Assembly (NCBI GenBank): GCA_021812505.1
Contig: JAKANG010000124.1
Location: 1 to 5,754 of the forward strand
Length of the DNA: 5,754 nt
Source: Pseudomonadota bacterium
GTDB taxonomy: Bacteria > Pseudomonadota > Alphaproteobacteria > Rhizobiales > Beijerinckiaceae
Reading direction: 5' to 3'
Below are positions 1 to 5,198 of the stretch, piece after piece. The stretch's first letter is position 1. Every line of letters begins with the position of its first letter. Made by a program: the position numbers and the translations under genes. The notes beneath the pieces were generated by a model that was not told where the DNA came from, ran no database searches, and saw only the letters and a list, made by a program, of their open reading frames with translations.

Positions 1-575
1 GTCACCAGATCGCGGTAGAAATCGAGCGAGGCGACGGTGGCGGTCGGGTTCGACGGGTAGCAGACGACGACCGCGATGGGTTTGGGGATCGAATGCTGCA
101 CCGCGCGTTCGGCGGCGTGGAAAAATTTCTCGTCGGGCTCGATCGGCACCGAACGGATCACCCCACCCGCCATCAGAAAGCCGAAGGCGTGGATCGGATA
201 GGACGGATTGGGCGCGAGAATCACGTCGCCCGGCGCGGTGATCGCCTGGGCCATGTTGGCGAAGCCTTCCTTGGAGCCGAGCGTCGCGACAATCTGGCTG
301 TCGAGGTCGAGCTTCACCCCGAAGCGGCGCTCGTAATAGGCGGCCTGGGCGCGGCGCAGGCCGGCGATGCCCTTGGAGGCGGAATAGCGGTCGGTGCGGG
401 GCTTGCCCGCCGTCTCGATCAGCTTGTCGACGACATGGCGCGGCGTCGGCAGGTCCGGGTTGCCCATGCCGAGGTCGATGATGTCGGCGCCGGCCGCGCG
501 GGCCTTGGCCTTCAGACGATTGACTTGTTCGAATACATAGGGCGGCAGCCGCCGCACGCGATAAAAATCGCTCAT
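1..575 (-). CDS. PLP-dependent aminotransferase, AlaC / LL-diaminopimelate aminotransferase group (N-terminal part only)
   Basis: The first 191 codons of a fold-type I, class I/II aminotransferase are present; the gene runs off the left edge, so about half of a protein of roughly 400 residues is missing, including the PLP-binding lysine. The start ATG (575-573) has AGGA about 8 bases upstream. Visible family features are RLPPYVFEQVNRLK (residues 9-22), which closely resembles the N-terminus of E. coli AlaC; the substrate-side motif DLGMGNPD (34-41); the phosphate-cradle SKEG (101-104); PNPSYPIH (122-129), whose Tyr126 would stack on the PLP ring; and YPSNPT (173-178), whose Asn176 contacts the cofactor. 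Family members convert pyruvate and glutamate to alanine and 2-oxoglutarate, or are annotated as LL-diaminopimelate aminotransferase. The sequence does not decide the substrate; the AlaC-like N-terminus favours alanine, by inference. The enzyme is cytosolic. Confidence 0.93.
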   Translation of the reverse strand, partial: MSDFYRVRRLPPYVFEQVNRLKAKARAAGADIIDLGMGNPDLPTPRHVVDKLIETAGKPRTDRYSASKGIAGLRRAQAAYYERRFGVKLDLDSQIVATLGSKEGFANMAQAITAPGDVILAPNPSYPIHAFGFLMAGGVIRSVPIEPDEKFFHAAERAVQHSIPKPIAVVVCYPSNPTATVASLDFYRDLV

Positions 576-686
576 CCGCTTCGTCCTCGCTTCGTCATCG
601 GCCCGGCGGCGCGCCGGGAAACGCGGTCATTAGCATGCGCGCGAAGCCGATGTCAGCGGTCTTGCCATGAAACTTGCCATGAAAAT
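576..686 (-). promoter_or_regulatory. Leader / intergenic region before the aminotransferase gene
   Basis: This 111-bp gap separates the small exported-protein gene from the aminotransferase gene on the same strand. It holds a perfect 12-bp tandem duplication (661-684) next to the upstream stop codon. It also holds a GC-rich hairpin (602-618, 7-bp arms CCCGGCG/CGCCGGG around a 3-base loop) without a U-run on the minus strand, so it is not an intrinsic terminator. I could not identify a convincing -35/-10 pair. The two genes may be co-transcribed, or the aminotransferase may have its own promoter here. Confidence 0.35.
661..684. repeat. Perfect 12-bp tandem duplication
   Basis: The unit CTTGCCATGAAA occurs twice in immediate succession (661-672 and 673-684). 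It starts two bases beyond the stop codon of the minus-strand exported-protein gene and lies about 86 bases upstream of the aminotransferase start. Read on the minus strand the unit is TTTCATGGCAAG. It could be a replication-slippage product or a pair of binding sites for a regulator; the sequence alone does not tell which. Confidence 0.9.
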
Positions 687-1064
687 CTATTCATCTTTGA
701 TCGGCGCGACCTTGTTGGGCGCGACGGGATCGGCTTTGACCGCGTTGAGGCCCTTGGCCTTGGCGTCGGCGGCGCCGCGGGCCTTGACCAATCGGTCCAT
801 GTCGGCCTTGACCTGGTCCGGCGTCTTGACCGGAACCCGCTTCTTTTCCTCGCCGGTGAGCGGCGAAAAGCCCATGGTCCCGGGGTCGGGCCGCGACTGG
901 CTGACGAAATCCGGCCCGTCGCCGGCTTCCGTCGTCCAGTTCAGCTTGTCGGTCAGCATCCGCAAGGGATTTTGCTGGGCCCAAGCCGCGCCGGAGCTGA
1001 CGTCGGCGAGCGCGATGAGCGACGCAAACAGCGTCAGGCGGCGGGAAAAGGTCGGAGCCTTCAT
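687..1064 (-). CDS. Small exported protein of unknown function
   Basis: I do not recognise a family. From the ATG at 1064 the product is 125 residues. It begins with a clear Sec signal peptide: a basic start (MKAPTFSRR), a hydrophobic core over residues 10-20, and a likely cleavage after AWA at residue 29, leaving about 96 residues, probably periplasmic. The mature part has an N-terminal segment with Trp43, a Pro/Gly/Ser stretch (58-71), then a charged Lys/Ala/Asp-rich tail (72-125) with no cysteines and no membrane segment. Codons are strongly GC-ending, as in the neighbours, which supports this frame. The start is uncertain: the frame is open up to another ATG at 1145, which would add 27 basic residues. 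I chose 1064 because the signal peptide then begins properly, although no good ribosome binding site precedes it. A GGAGG lies directly against the in-frame ATG at 1094. The gene is divergent from phaC and upstream of the aminotransferase gene. Confidence 0.72.
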   Translation of the reverse strand: MKAPTFSRRLTLFASLIALADVSSGAAWAQQNPLRMLTDKLNWTTEAGDGPDFVSQSRPDPGTMGFSPLTGEEKKRVPVKTPDQVKADMDRLVKARGAADAKAKGLNAVKADPVAPNKVAPIKDE

Positions 1065-1243
1065 TTTCGCGGACTTTCGGCAAGAGCGGCGCATCCTCCG
1101 CAAGAGGTCTTTCTGACGAGGCGCCACCATCGGATCATTGCTCATTCGAGCGCATAAAGTCTTATTATGTCGGAAACGGGACGATCCGCCGCCTTGATCT
1201 GGCGCGGCCCGGCAGACAAGAATGAATCGTCAGGGGAAGTTTG
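1065..1243. promoter_or_regulatory. Divergent control region between the exported-protein gene and phaC
   Basis: The region lies between two genes pointing apart, so it should carry promoters in both directions. The most AT-rich stretch is 1153-1170; it contains TATTAT (1163-1168), which resembles a -10 box for phaC, but the best upstream partner, TTGCTC at 1138-1143, sits at a poor spacing of 19 bases. A second weak candidate is TTGATC at 1194-1199. No clear operator, such as a recognisable PhaR site, was found. If the exported protein starts at 1145 instead of 1064, the region shrinks to about 98 bp. Confidence 0.4.
1232..1237 (+). promoter_or_regulatory. Ribosome binding site of phaC
   Basis: AGGGGA lies six bases before the ATG at 1244. 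This spacing decides the start: the TTG at 1241 would sit only three bases after the motif, so translation most likely begins at the ATG. Confidence 0.75.
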
Positions 1244-3199
1244 ATGACCGCAACAAAGGAAAAGCGGCGCAAGAGCGTCGTCAAAGCCGCCGCGCCGCGC
1301 AGGAAGAAAGCGCCCGTGGAGGCCGCGCCGCCCGAAACGCCCGCCTCGCCGCCCCCGCCGCCGCCACCCGCCGCCGAAAAGCCGTCCGCGGCGGCGCCGG
1401 AACAGCCCGCCGATTCGGCCAGGGGCTCGACCCTTCCCAATTTCCAGCGCATGGCCGACAATTTCGCCGTCGCCATGGAGCATGGCGGCAAGGCCTTTGC
1501 GGCGATGATCCGCCCGGTCGAGGAGGGACACGCCAAGCCGACCGTCGCGGAAGACGTCACCGAAGCGTTGAAGACCTTTGGCAAGGTCGCGGAATACTGG
1601 TTGTCCGATCCCAAGCGCGCGATCGAGGCGCAGACCAGCATTTCCACCAATCTGATGGGTCTGTGGTCGAACACCTTGCTCCGCCTTTCGGGGGAGGCGA
1701 AGGAGCCCTTCGTGCCGACCGATCCGCGCGACAAGAGATTCGTCGCGCCGGACTGGCGGGACAATCCCTATTTCGACTTCCTGCGCCAAGCCTATCTGAT
1801 CGCTGACCAATGGGCCAACCACATGGTCGAGGACGCGGAGCTCGACAAGGTCACCCATGACCGGGCGTCCTTCTATCTGCGCCAGCTTTCGGGCGCGATG
1901 TCGCCGTCCAATTTCCTTCTCACCAATCCAGAACTGCTGCGCACCACCTGGGCGGCGGAAGCGGAAAATCTGGCGCGCGGCATGAAGATGCTGGCCGAGG
2001 ACATCGAGGCCGGCGGCGGCAATCTGAAAATCCGCCAGACCAACAACGACCAGTTCGTCCTTGGCGTGAACATGGCGACCACGCCCGGCAAGGTGGTGTT
2101 CCGCAACGACCTGATCGAACTGCTGCAATATGCGCCGACGACGGAGCAGGTCTATCGCCGGCCGCTGCTGATCGTGCCGCCGTGGATCAATAAATTTTAC
2201 ATTCTCGACCTCAATCCGAGCAAAAGCTTCATCCGCTGGGCGGTGTCCCAGGGCCTCACGGTGTTTTGCGTCTCCTGGGTCAATCCCGGGCCCAAACACG
2301 CGGACAAGGATTTCTACGCCTATATGACGGAGGGCCTTTTCGCGGCGCTGGAGCAGATCGAGAAGATCACCGGCGAGCGCCAGGTCACCTCCATCGGCTA
2401 TTGCGTCGGCGGCACGCTGACCGCCGCGACGCTCGCCTATATGGCGGCCAAGGGCGACGACCGCATCGCCGCGGCGACCTTCTTCACCACGCAGGTCGAT
2501 TTCTCCGACCCCGGCGATCTGAAGATTTTCGCCGACGAGGACCGGATCAAGAACATCGAGTCGGAAATGCAGATGTCCGGCTATCTCGACAGCAGCTCGA
2601 TGGCCAATACGTTCAATATGCTGCGGCCGAACGAGATGATCTGGTCCTATGTCGTCAACAACTACCTGAAGGGCGTCGAGCCGATGGCTTTCGACCTTCT
2701 GGCGTGGAACAGCGACTCGACGCGCATGCCCCGCGCCAATCATTCCTTCTACCTGCGCAACTGCTACCTCAACAACCAGCTCGCCAAGAAGAAGATGAAG
2801 CTCGGCGACGTCGCGCTCGACCTCGGCAAGGTCAAGGTCCCCGTCTATAATCTGGCGGCCAAGGAAGACCATATCGCCCCGGCGCGGTCGGTGTTCAACG
2901 GGGCCAAGCTGTTCGGCGGCGAGATGCGCTATGTGCTTGGCGGCTCGGGCCATATCGCCGGCGTCATCAACCCGCCGTCGGCCAAGCCCAAATATCAATA
3001 CTGGACGGGGCCGCGCCCGTCGGGGACCTTCGAGGACTGGGTCGCCACGGCGCAAGAGCACCCCGGCTCGTGGTGGCCGGACTGGATCAGGTGGGTCGAC
3101 GCCCAGGCGCCAGAAAAGGTCGCCGCGCGGGAACCTGGAGGCGGTAAGGTGAAAATTCTCGGCGACGCGCCCGGCGACTATGTCCGGGAAAAATCCTGA
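1244..3199 (+). CDS. phaC: Class I poly(3-hydroxyalkanoate) synthase PhaC
   Basis: The enzyme polymerises (R)-3-hydroxyacyl-CoA, mainly 3-hydroxybutyryl-CoA, into polyester at the surface of storage granules. The product is 651 residues. Residues 1-60 are a Lys/Arg-rich then Ala/Pro-rich tail, with seven prolines in a row at 36-42. The PhaC N-terminal domain covers about 100-275 and the alpha/beta-hydrolase catalytic domain about 280-600. The lipase-like box GYCVGG carries the nucleophile Cys387; Asp542 (in KEDHIAP) and His570 (in GSGHIAGV) complete the triad. VSWVNPG (343-349) and the conserved Trp467 region are also present. Relative to Cupriavidus PhaC (triad at 319/480/508) all the extra length is N-terminal. 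The C-terminus ends LGDAPGDYVREKS, normal for class I, so the gene is intact. No phaE, phaR, phasin, phaA or phaB gene is adjacent, and transcription is probably monocistronic, with its own promoter and a downstream hairpin. Confidence 0.97.
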   Translation: MTATKEKRRKSVVKAAAPRRKKAPVEAAPPETPASPPPPPPPAAEKPSAAAPEQPADSARGSTLPNFQRMADNFAVAMEHGGKAFAAMIRPVEEGHAKPTVAEDVTEALKTFGKVAEYWLSDPKRAIEAQTSISTNLMGLWSNTLLRLSGEAKEPFVPTDPRDKRFVAPDWRDNPYFDFLRQAYLIADQWANHMVEDAELDKVTHDRASFYLRQLSGAMSPSNFLLTNPELLRTTWAAEAENLARGMKMLAEDIEAGGGNLKIRQTNNDQFVLGVNMATTPGKVVFRNDLIELLQYAPTTEQVYRRPLLIVPPWINKFYILDLNPSKSFIRWAVSQGLTVFCVSWVNPGPKHADKDFYAYMTEGLFAALEQIEKITGERQVTSIGYCVGGTLTAATLAYMAAKGDDRIAAATFFTTQVDFSDPGDLKIFADEDRIKNIESEMQMSGYLDSSSMANTFNMLRPNEMIWSYVVNNYLKGVEPMAFDLLAWNSDSTRMPRANHSFYLRNCYLNNQLAKKKMKLGDVALDLGKVKVPVYNLAAKEDHIAPARSVFNGAKLFGGEMRYVLGGSGHIAGVINPPSAKPKYQYWTGPRPSGTFEDWVATAQEHPGSWWPDWIRWVDAQAPEKVAAREPGGGKVKILGDAPGDYVREKS

Positions 3200-3227
3200 C
3201 GCGACATCCCGAACCGATCCGAGCCAA

Positions 3228-3273
3228 AGCATGTTCCCGAAAAGTTGATCGACCTTTCGGCCCAGAACTGCGT
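3228..3273 (+). repeat. Palindromic intergenic element, copy A
   Basis: An imperfect nested inverted repeat: outer arms AGCATGTTC and GAACTGCGTT (one base missing in the second), inner arms CCGAAAAG (3237-3244) and CCTTTCGG (3253-3260), and a central loop of about 6 bases. The CCCGAAAAGT core and the following 'tgcgttaa...gagagcccg' layout match a dispersed intergenic palindrome I recall from rhizobial and methylotroph genomes; the element may extend to about 3299. Copy B lies at 4103-4140 in the opposite orientation and shares the 10-base core CCCGAAAAGT exactly, plus CAGAA on the far side. Confidence 0.65.
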
Positions 3274-3288
3274 TAAGATAACGTAACG
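3271..3288. repeat. Short TAACG inverted and direct repeat
   Basis: CGTTA (3271-3275) and TAACG (3279-3283) form a 5-bp inverted repeat around AGA, and TAACG is repeated directly at 3284-3288. It is an AT-richer spot in the spacer before the repeat-protein gene. It could be an operator half-site set or simply the tail of palindromic element A. Confidence 0.4.
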
Positions 3289-3317
3289 AGAGAGCCCGTT
3301 CGACTTGATGGATTGCG

Positions 3318-3345
3318 AAGGCGCTCCAAGCGGCGCCTTTCTTGC
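3318..3345 (+). terminator. Candidate intrinsic terminator after phaC
   Basis: A perfect 7-bp stem, AAGGCGC (3318-3324) with GCGCCTT (3333-3339), encloses an 8-base loop and is followed by a short, interrupted T-run (TTTCTTG). It lies about 120 bases after the phaC stop codon. The T-run is weak, so the hairpin could instead be part of the leader of the next gene. Confidence 0.45.
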
Positions 3346-3412
3346 CCGTTTCTCGCAGGGTCGCCCCGACGCGTCCCAAAAGGACCCATGTTCGGGTCTG
3401 TGATGTTCGGGG

Positions 3413-3434
3413 CTGTCTCTCAACGGGACAGGAG
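3413..3434 (+). promoter_or_regulatory. Ribosome binding site of the repeat protein, partly within a hairpin
   Basis: AGGAG (3430-3434) lies seven bases before the ATG at 3442 and fixes that start. The bases just upstream can fold into a 7-bp hairpin, CTGTCTC (3413-3419) with GGGACAG (3425-3431, one G-U pair) around a 5-base loop, which takes in the first two bases of the AGGAG. Confidence 0.6.
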
Positions 3435-3441
3435 TGCAAAA

Positions 3442-4035
3442 ATGGCTCGTTCTTTCAGGATTGGCGGTCTCGTCCTTGCAAGCGCCGTCGCCACCGCCGC
3501 CCCGGCCCTCGCCGGCGGCTTCGGGGGCCATATGGTTGCGCGTCCCGCCATGCGGGGCGTCGCGGGCCACCCCGGCCCCGTTCGTCATCCACATCCCGCG
3601 CCGCTCCCGCAAGGCTACAGCTTCGGTTACGCCTTGCCCCATCGCGCGCCTGGCTATGCTTTCGGCTACGCCTTGCCGCATGGCCGGCCGGGCTATGATT
3701 TCGGCTACGCCCTGCCTTACCGGCCCGGCCTTTACGGCGGGGGCTATTTTGGCGGCGGCGGCTTCGGCGGCGGCTATTATTCTTATGACGCCGGAATGGT
3801 GGCGGATGCGTCGGCCTATCCGCCCGCGACACCCATTTATGTGGGCGTCCCGATTTATCCGGTCGGCTATTATGGCGCGAGCGACACCGCGACCGGCAAT
3901 GGCGTGATCTATAATCTGCCCTTCGCGGCCGAGCGCCCCGGCCCGAAGATCATCCGCGTCGCGCGGCGCCACGGCCTTGCCCCGGCCCAAGGTCATGTGA
4001 CCGTGATCCGGGGCGGCGTCGTTTCGGTCGAGTGA
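3442..4035 (+). CDS. Secreted Gly/Tyr/Pro-rich protein with three 13-residue tandem repeats
   Basis: I do not recognise a named family. The start at 3442 is fixed by AGGAG seven bases upstream and by the signal peptide that follows: MARSFRIGG, a hydrophobic core (10-20), and cleavage after ALA at residue 24. The frame is open further upstream to 3313, but that would bury the signal peptide. The mature protein of about 173 residues has: a Gly/His/Pro-rich segment (25-57); three tandem 13-residue repeats of the form GYxFGYALPHxxP (58-70, 71-83, 84-96); a Gly/Tyr run (96-115); a Tyr/Pro-rich stretch (125-144); and a non-repetitive C-terminus (154-197) including GPKIIRVA and HVTVIRGGVV. There are no cysteines and no C-terminal membrane anchor, so it is probably periplasmic, surface or extracellular. 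Low-complexity Gly/Tyr composition suggests a structural or matrix role, but that is inference. It stands alone between phaC and argC, flanked by inverted palindromic elements. Confidence 0.8.
   Translation: MARSFRIGGLVLASAVATAAPALAGGFGGHMVARPAMRGVAGHPGPVRHPHPAPLPQGYSFGYALPHRAPGYAFGYALPHGRPGYDFGYALPYRPGLYGGGYFGGGGFGGGYYSYDAGMVADASAYPPATPIYVGVPIYPVGYYGASDTATGNGVIYNLPFAAERPGPKIIRVARRHGLAPAQGHVTVIRGGVVSVE
3613..3729 (+). repeat. Three in-frame 39-bp tandem repeats
   Basis: Units at 3613-3651, 3652-3690 and 3691-3729 encode the 13-residue GYxFGYALP repeats of the secreted protein. By eye the first two units agree at about three quarters of positions and the last two at about two thirds. The central TTCGGYTACGCC part is best conserved. 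Much of the divergence is synonymous or limited to the variable x positions, so the protein motif appears to be held by selection rather than being a very recent duplication. Confidence 0.85.
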
Positions 4036-4044
4036 CGACCATAG

Positions 4045-4094
4045 AGCGCGTTCGCAATCCCTCGCGTCGAACGCGCTGTGTCATTTCATTTTTT
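4045..4094 (+). terminator. Candidate terminator hairpin after the repeat protein
   Basis: A perfect 10-bp stem, AGCGCGTTCG (4045-4054) with CGAACGCGCT (4068-4077), encloses a 13-base loop, starting ten bases after the stop codon. A T-rich stretch ending in six Ts (4089-4094) follows, but about 11 bases after the stem, which is further than in a standard intrinsic terminator. The 'tagagcgcg' beginning also resembles part of the dispersed rhizobial palindrome, so the hairpin may be repeat-derived. Confidence 0.45.
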
Positions 4095-4102
4095 GGACCC
4101 AT

Positions 4103-4140
4103 ATTCTGATCCGGAAAGTCTACCGACTTTTCGGGATATC
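4103..4140 (-). repeat. Palindromic intergenic element, copy B (inverted relative to copy A)
   Basis: A 10-bp stem, CCGGAAAGTC (4111-4120) with GACTTTTCGG (4125-4134, one G-T pair), has a 4-base loop. Read on the minus strand it contains CCCGAAAAGT followed by a 7-base spacer, CTTTCCGG and CAGAA, matching copy A at 3228-3273. It sits between the convergent repeat-protein and argC genes, where it could also stop transcription arriving from argC, although no U-run follows the stem directly. Confidence 0.65.
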
Positions 4141-4162
4141 GCTTTCGCGGATCGCGCTCGGC

Positions 4163-5092
4163 TCACGGGGTGAGTCCGAGCATCAGGTTCAAATTCTGCA
4201 CGGCGGCGCCCGACGCGCCCTTGCCGAGATTGTCGAGTCGCGCCACGACCAGGGCGTGGCGGCGCGCCTCATTGGCGAAGACGCGGATTTCGAGATCGTT
4301 GGTGTCGTTGAGGGCCTCCGGCTCCAGCCGGCCGCTGTCCTCCGCCGCGACCACCCGGACATGGGTCCGGCCGGCGTAATGATCGGCGAGCACCGCTTCA
4401 AGATCGACCGCGTGGGGCTCGCCCGGAAGCTCATTGAGGCAGAGCGGAAGGCTCACCAGCATCCCCTGCCGGAAATTGCCGACGGACGGGACGAACAGGG
4501 GCCGCGCTCTCAAGCCGCCATAGGCCATGATCTCCGGAACGTGCTTGTGCTCAAGGCCGAGCGCGTAAAGCTCGAAGGCGGGCGCGCGTCCGGCCTCATA
4601 GGCCTCGATCATCTGCTTCCCGCCGCCGGAGAAACCTGAGACCGCGTTGATCGCCAGCGGCTGGCCCGGATCGATCAGCCCGGCCTCGACCAGCGGTCGC
4701 AGGATGGCGATGGCGCCGGTGGCGTAGCAGCCGGGATTGGAGACTCTTCGCGCGGCGGCGATCTCCCTGTCCTGGTCGGGACCAAGCTCCGGAAAACCAT
4801 AGGTCCAGCCGGGCGCGACCCGATGCGCCGTAGAGGCGTCGAGGACGCGCGGGCCTTCGGCTCCGAGCGATTCCACGAGAGCCACGCTTTCCCTGGCGGC
4901 GGCGTCGGGCAGGCAGAGGATGGTCAGGTCGACCTGCCGCAGGATCTCGGCCTTGGCCCCGGCGTCCTTGCGCTTTTCGGGATCGATCGAGACGATCGCG
5001 ACATCCCTGCGTCCGGCAAGCTTTTCCCGGATCTGCAACCCGGTGGTGCCGGCTTCGCCGTCGATGAAGACTTTTCTGGGCGCTTCGGTCAT
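4163..5092 (-). CDS. argC: N-acetyl-gamma-glutamyl-phosphate reductase, type 2 (ArgC)
   Basis: This cytosolic enzyme carries out the third step of arginine synthesis: NADPH-dependent reduction of N-acetyl-glutamyl-5-phosphate to the semialdehyde. The product is 309 residues, the usual length of the short 'type 2' ArgC; type 1 enzymes have about 345. The N-terminal nucleotide-binding site reads FIDGEAGTTGLQI (residues 9-21, with Gly12, Gly15 and Gly18). The catalytic cysteine is Cys122 in SNPGCYATG. GFSGGGK (153-159), the histidine motif EHKHVPE (181-187) and VPSVGNFRQGM (201-211) are typical of the family. The ATG at 5092 has GAGG/AGGA seven to eight bases upstream. The gene follows rplM-rpsI in the same direction, a common alphaproteobacterial order. 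A strong terminator separates it from rpsI, so it probably has its own promoter within the short gap, or depends on read-through. Confidence 0.96.
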   Translation of the reverse strand: MTEAPRKVFIDGEAGTTGLQIREKLAGRRDVAIVSIDPEKRKDAGAKAEILRQVDLTILCLPDAAARESVALVESLGAEGPRVLDASTAHRVAPGWTYGFPELGPDQDREIAAARRVSNPGCYATGAIAILRPLVEAGLIDPGQPLAINAVSGFSGGGKQMIEAYEAGRAPAFELYALGLEHKHVPEIMAYGGLRARPLFVPSVGNFRQGMLVSLPLCLNELPGEPHAVDLEAVLADHYAGRTHVRVVAAEDSGRLEPEALNDTNDLEIRVFANEARRHALVVARLDNLGKGASGAAVQNLNLMLGLTP

Positions 5093-5140
5093 GGCTTGAT
5101 CCTCGAAACGGACGCGCGGGTCTAGCGCGGATTGATGAAA

Positions 5141-5173
5141 GACAAAAGAAAACGGCGGGCTTTCGGCCCGCCG
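5141..5173 (-). terminator. Intrinsic terminator of the rplM-rpsI operon
   Basis: On the minus strand a perfect 8-bp stem, CGGCGGGC with GCCCGCCG (5173-5166 and 5160-5153), closes a 5-base CGAAA loop and is followed at once by TTTTCTTTTG. It begins about 22 bases after the rpsI stop codon. This is a textbook Rho-independent terminator and the strongest such signal in the window. Confidence 0.93.
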
Positions 5174-5183
5174 CTTCGCAGAA

Positions 5184-5198
5184 TGATCGTAACGATCA
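5184..5198. repeat. 15-base palindrome overlapping the rpsI stop codon
   Basis: TGATCGT (5184-5190) and ACGATCA (5192-5198) form perfect 7-bp arms around a single central base. The right arm includes the rpsI stop codon. In RNA the loop would be too tight for all seven pairs, so at most six would form. It lies ten bases before the terminator stem and may be a minor 3'-end structure or coincidence. Confidence 0.6.

Noticed and set aside
602..618. GC-rich hairpin between the exported-protein gene and the aminotransferase gene as an intrinsic terminator
   Set aside because: No U-run follows it on the minus strand, so only a leader or chance hairpin can be claimed.
661..690. The repeated ATGGCAAG as a sigma-54 promoter
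   Set aside because: The TGGCA-like part is present but there is no TGC element at the required -12 spacing.
93..1157. A 354-codon open frame on the plus strand
   Set aside because: It runs antisense to the aminotransferase and to the exported-protein gene, both of which are better supported; its product is Arg/Gly/His-rich shadow sequence.
1241..1243. TTG as the phaC start codon
   Set aside because: It is directly followed by an ATG with better spacing to AGGGGA.
1142..3439. A 765-codon open frame on the minus strand, antisense to phaC
   Set aside because: The sense strand encodes an intact PHA synthase with all catalytic motifs. The antisense frame has Arg/Gly/His/Leu-rich composition with no recognisable domain, as expected from the complement of GC-rich codons.
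3313..3441. Upstream extension of the repeat protein to an ATG at 3313
   Set aside because: It would put 43 Arg-rich residues ahead of a clean signal peptide, while a good AGGAG sits seven bases before the ATG at 3442. The extension also overlaps the candidate terminator hairpin.
3613..3729. The three 39-bp repeats as a small CRISPR array
   Set aside because: The units are contiguous without spacers, diverge from each other, and are in frame within a coding gene.
3178..3996. A 272-codon open frame on the minus strand across the repeat-protein gene
   Set aside because: The plus strand has a ribosome binding site, signal peptide and ordered repeats. The minus product's apparent Ala/Ile repeats are just the complement of the 39-bp repeats.
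4256..5125. Plus-strand open frames of 127 and 100 codons inside argC (4256-4639, 4823-5125)
   Set aside because: Both are antisense to a complete, motif-bearing ArgC and have no ribosome binding site or recognisable domain.
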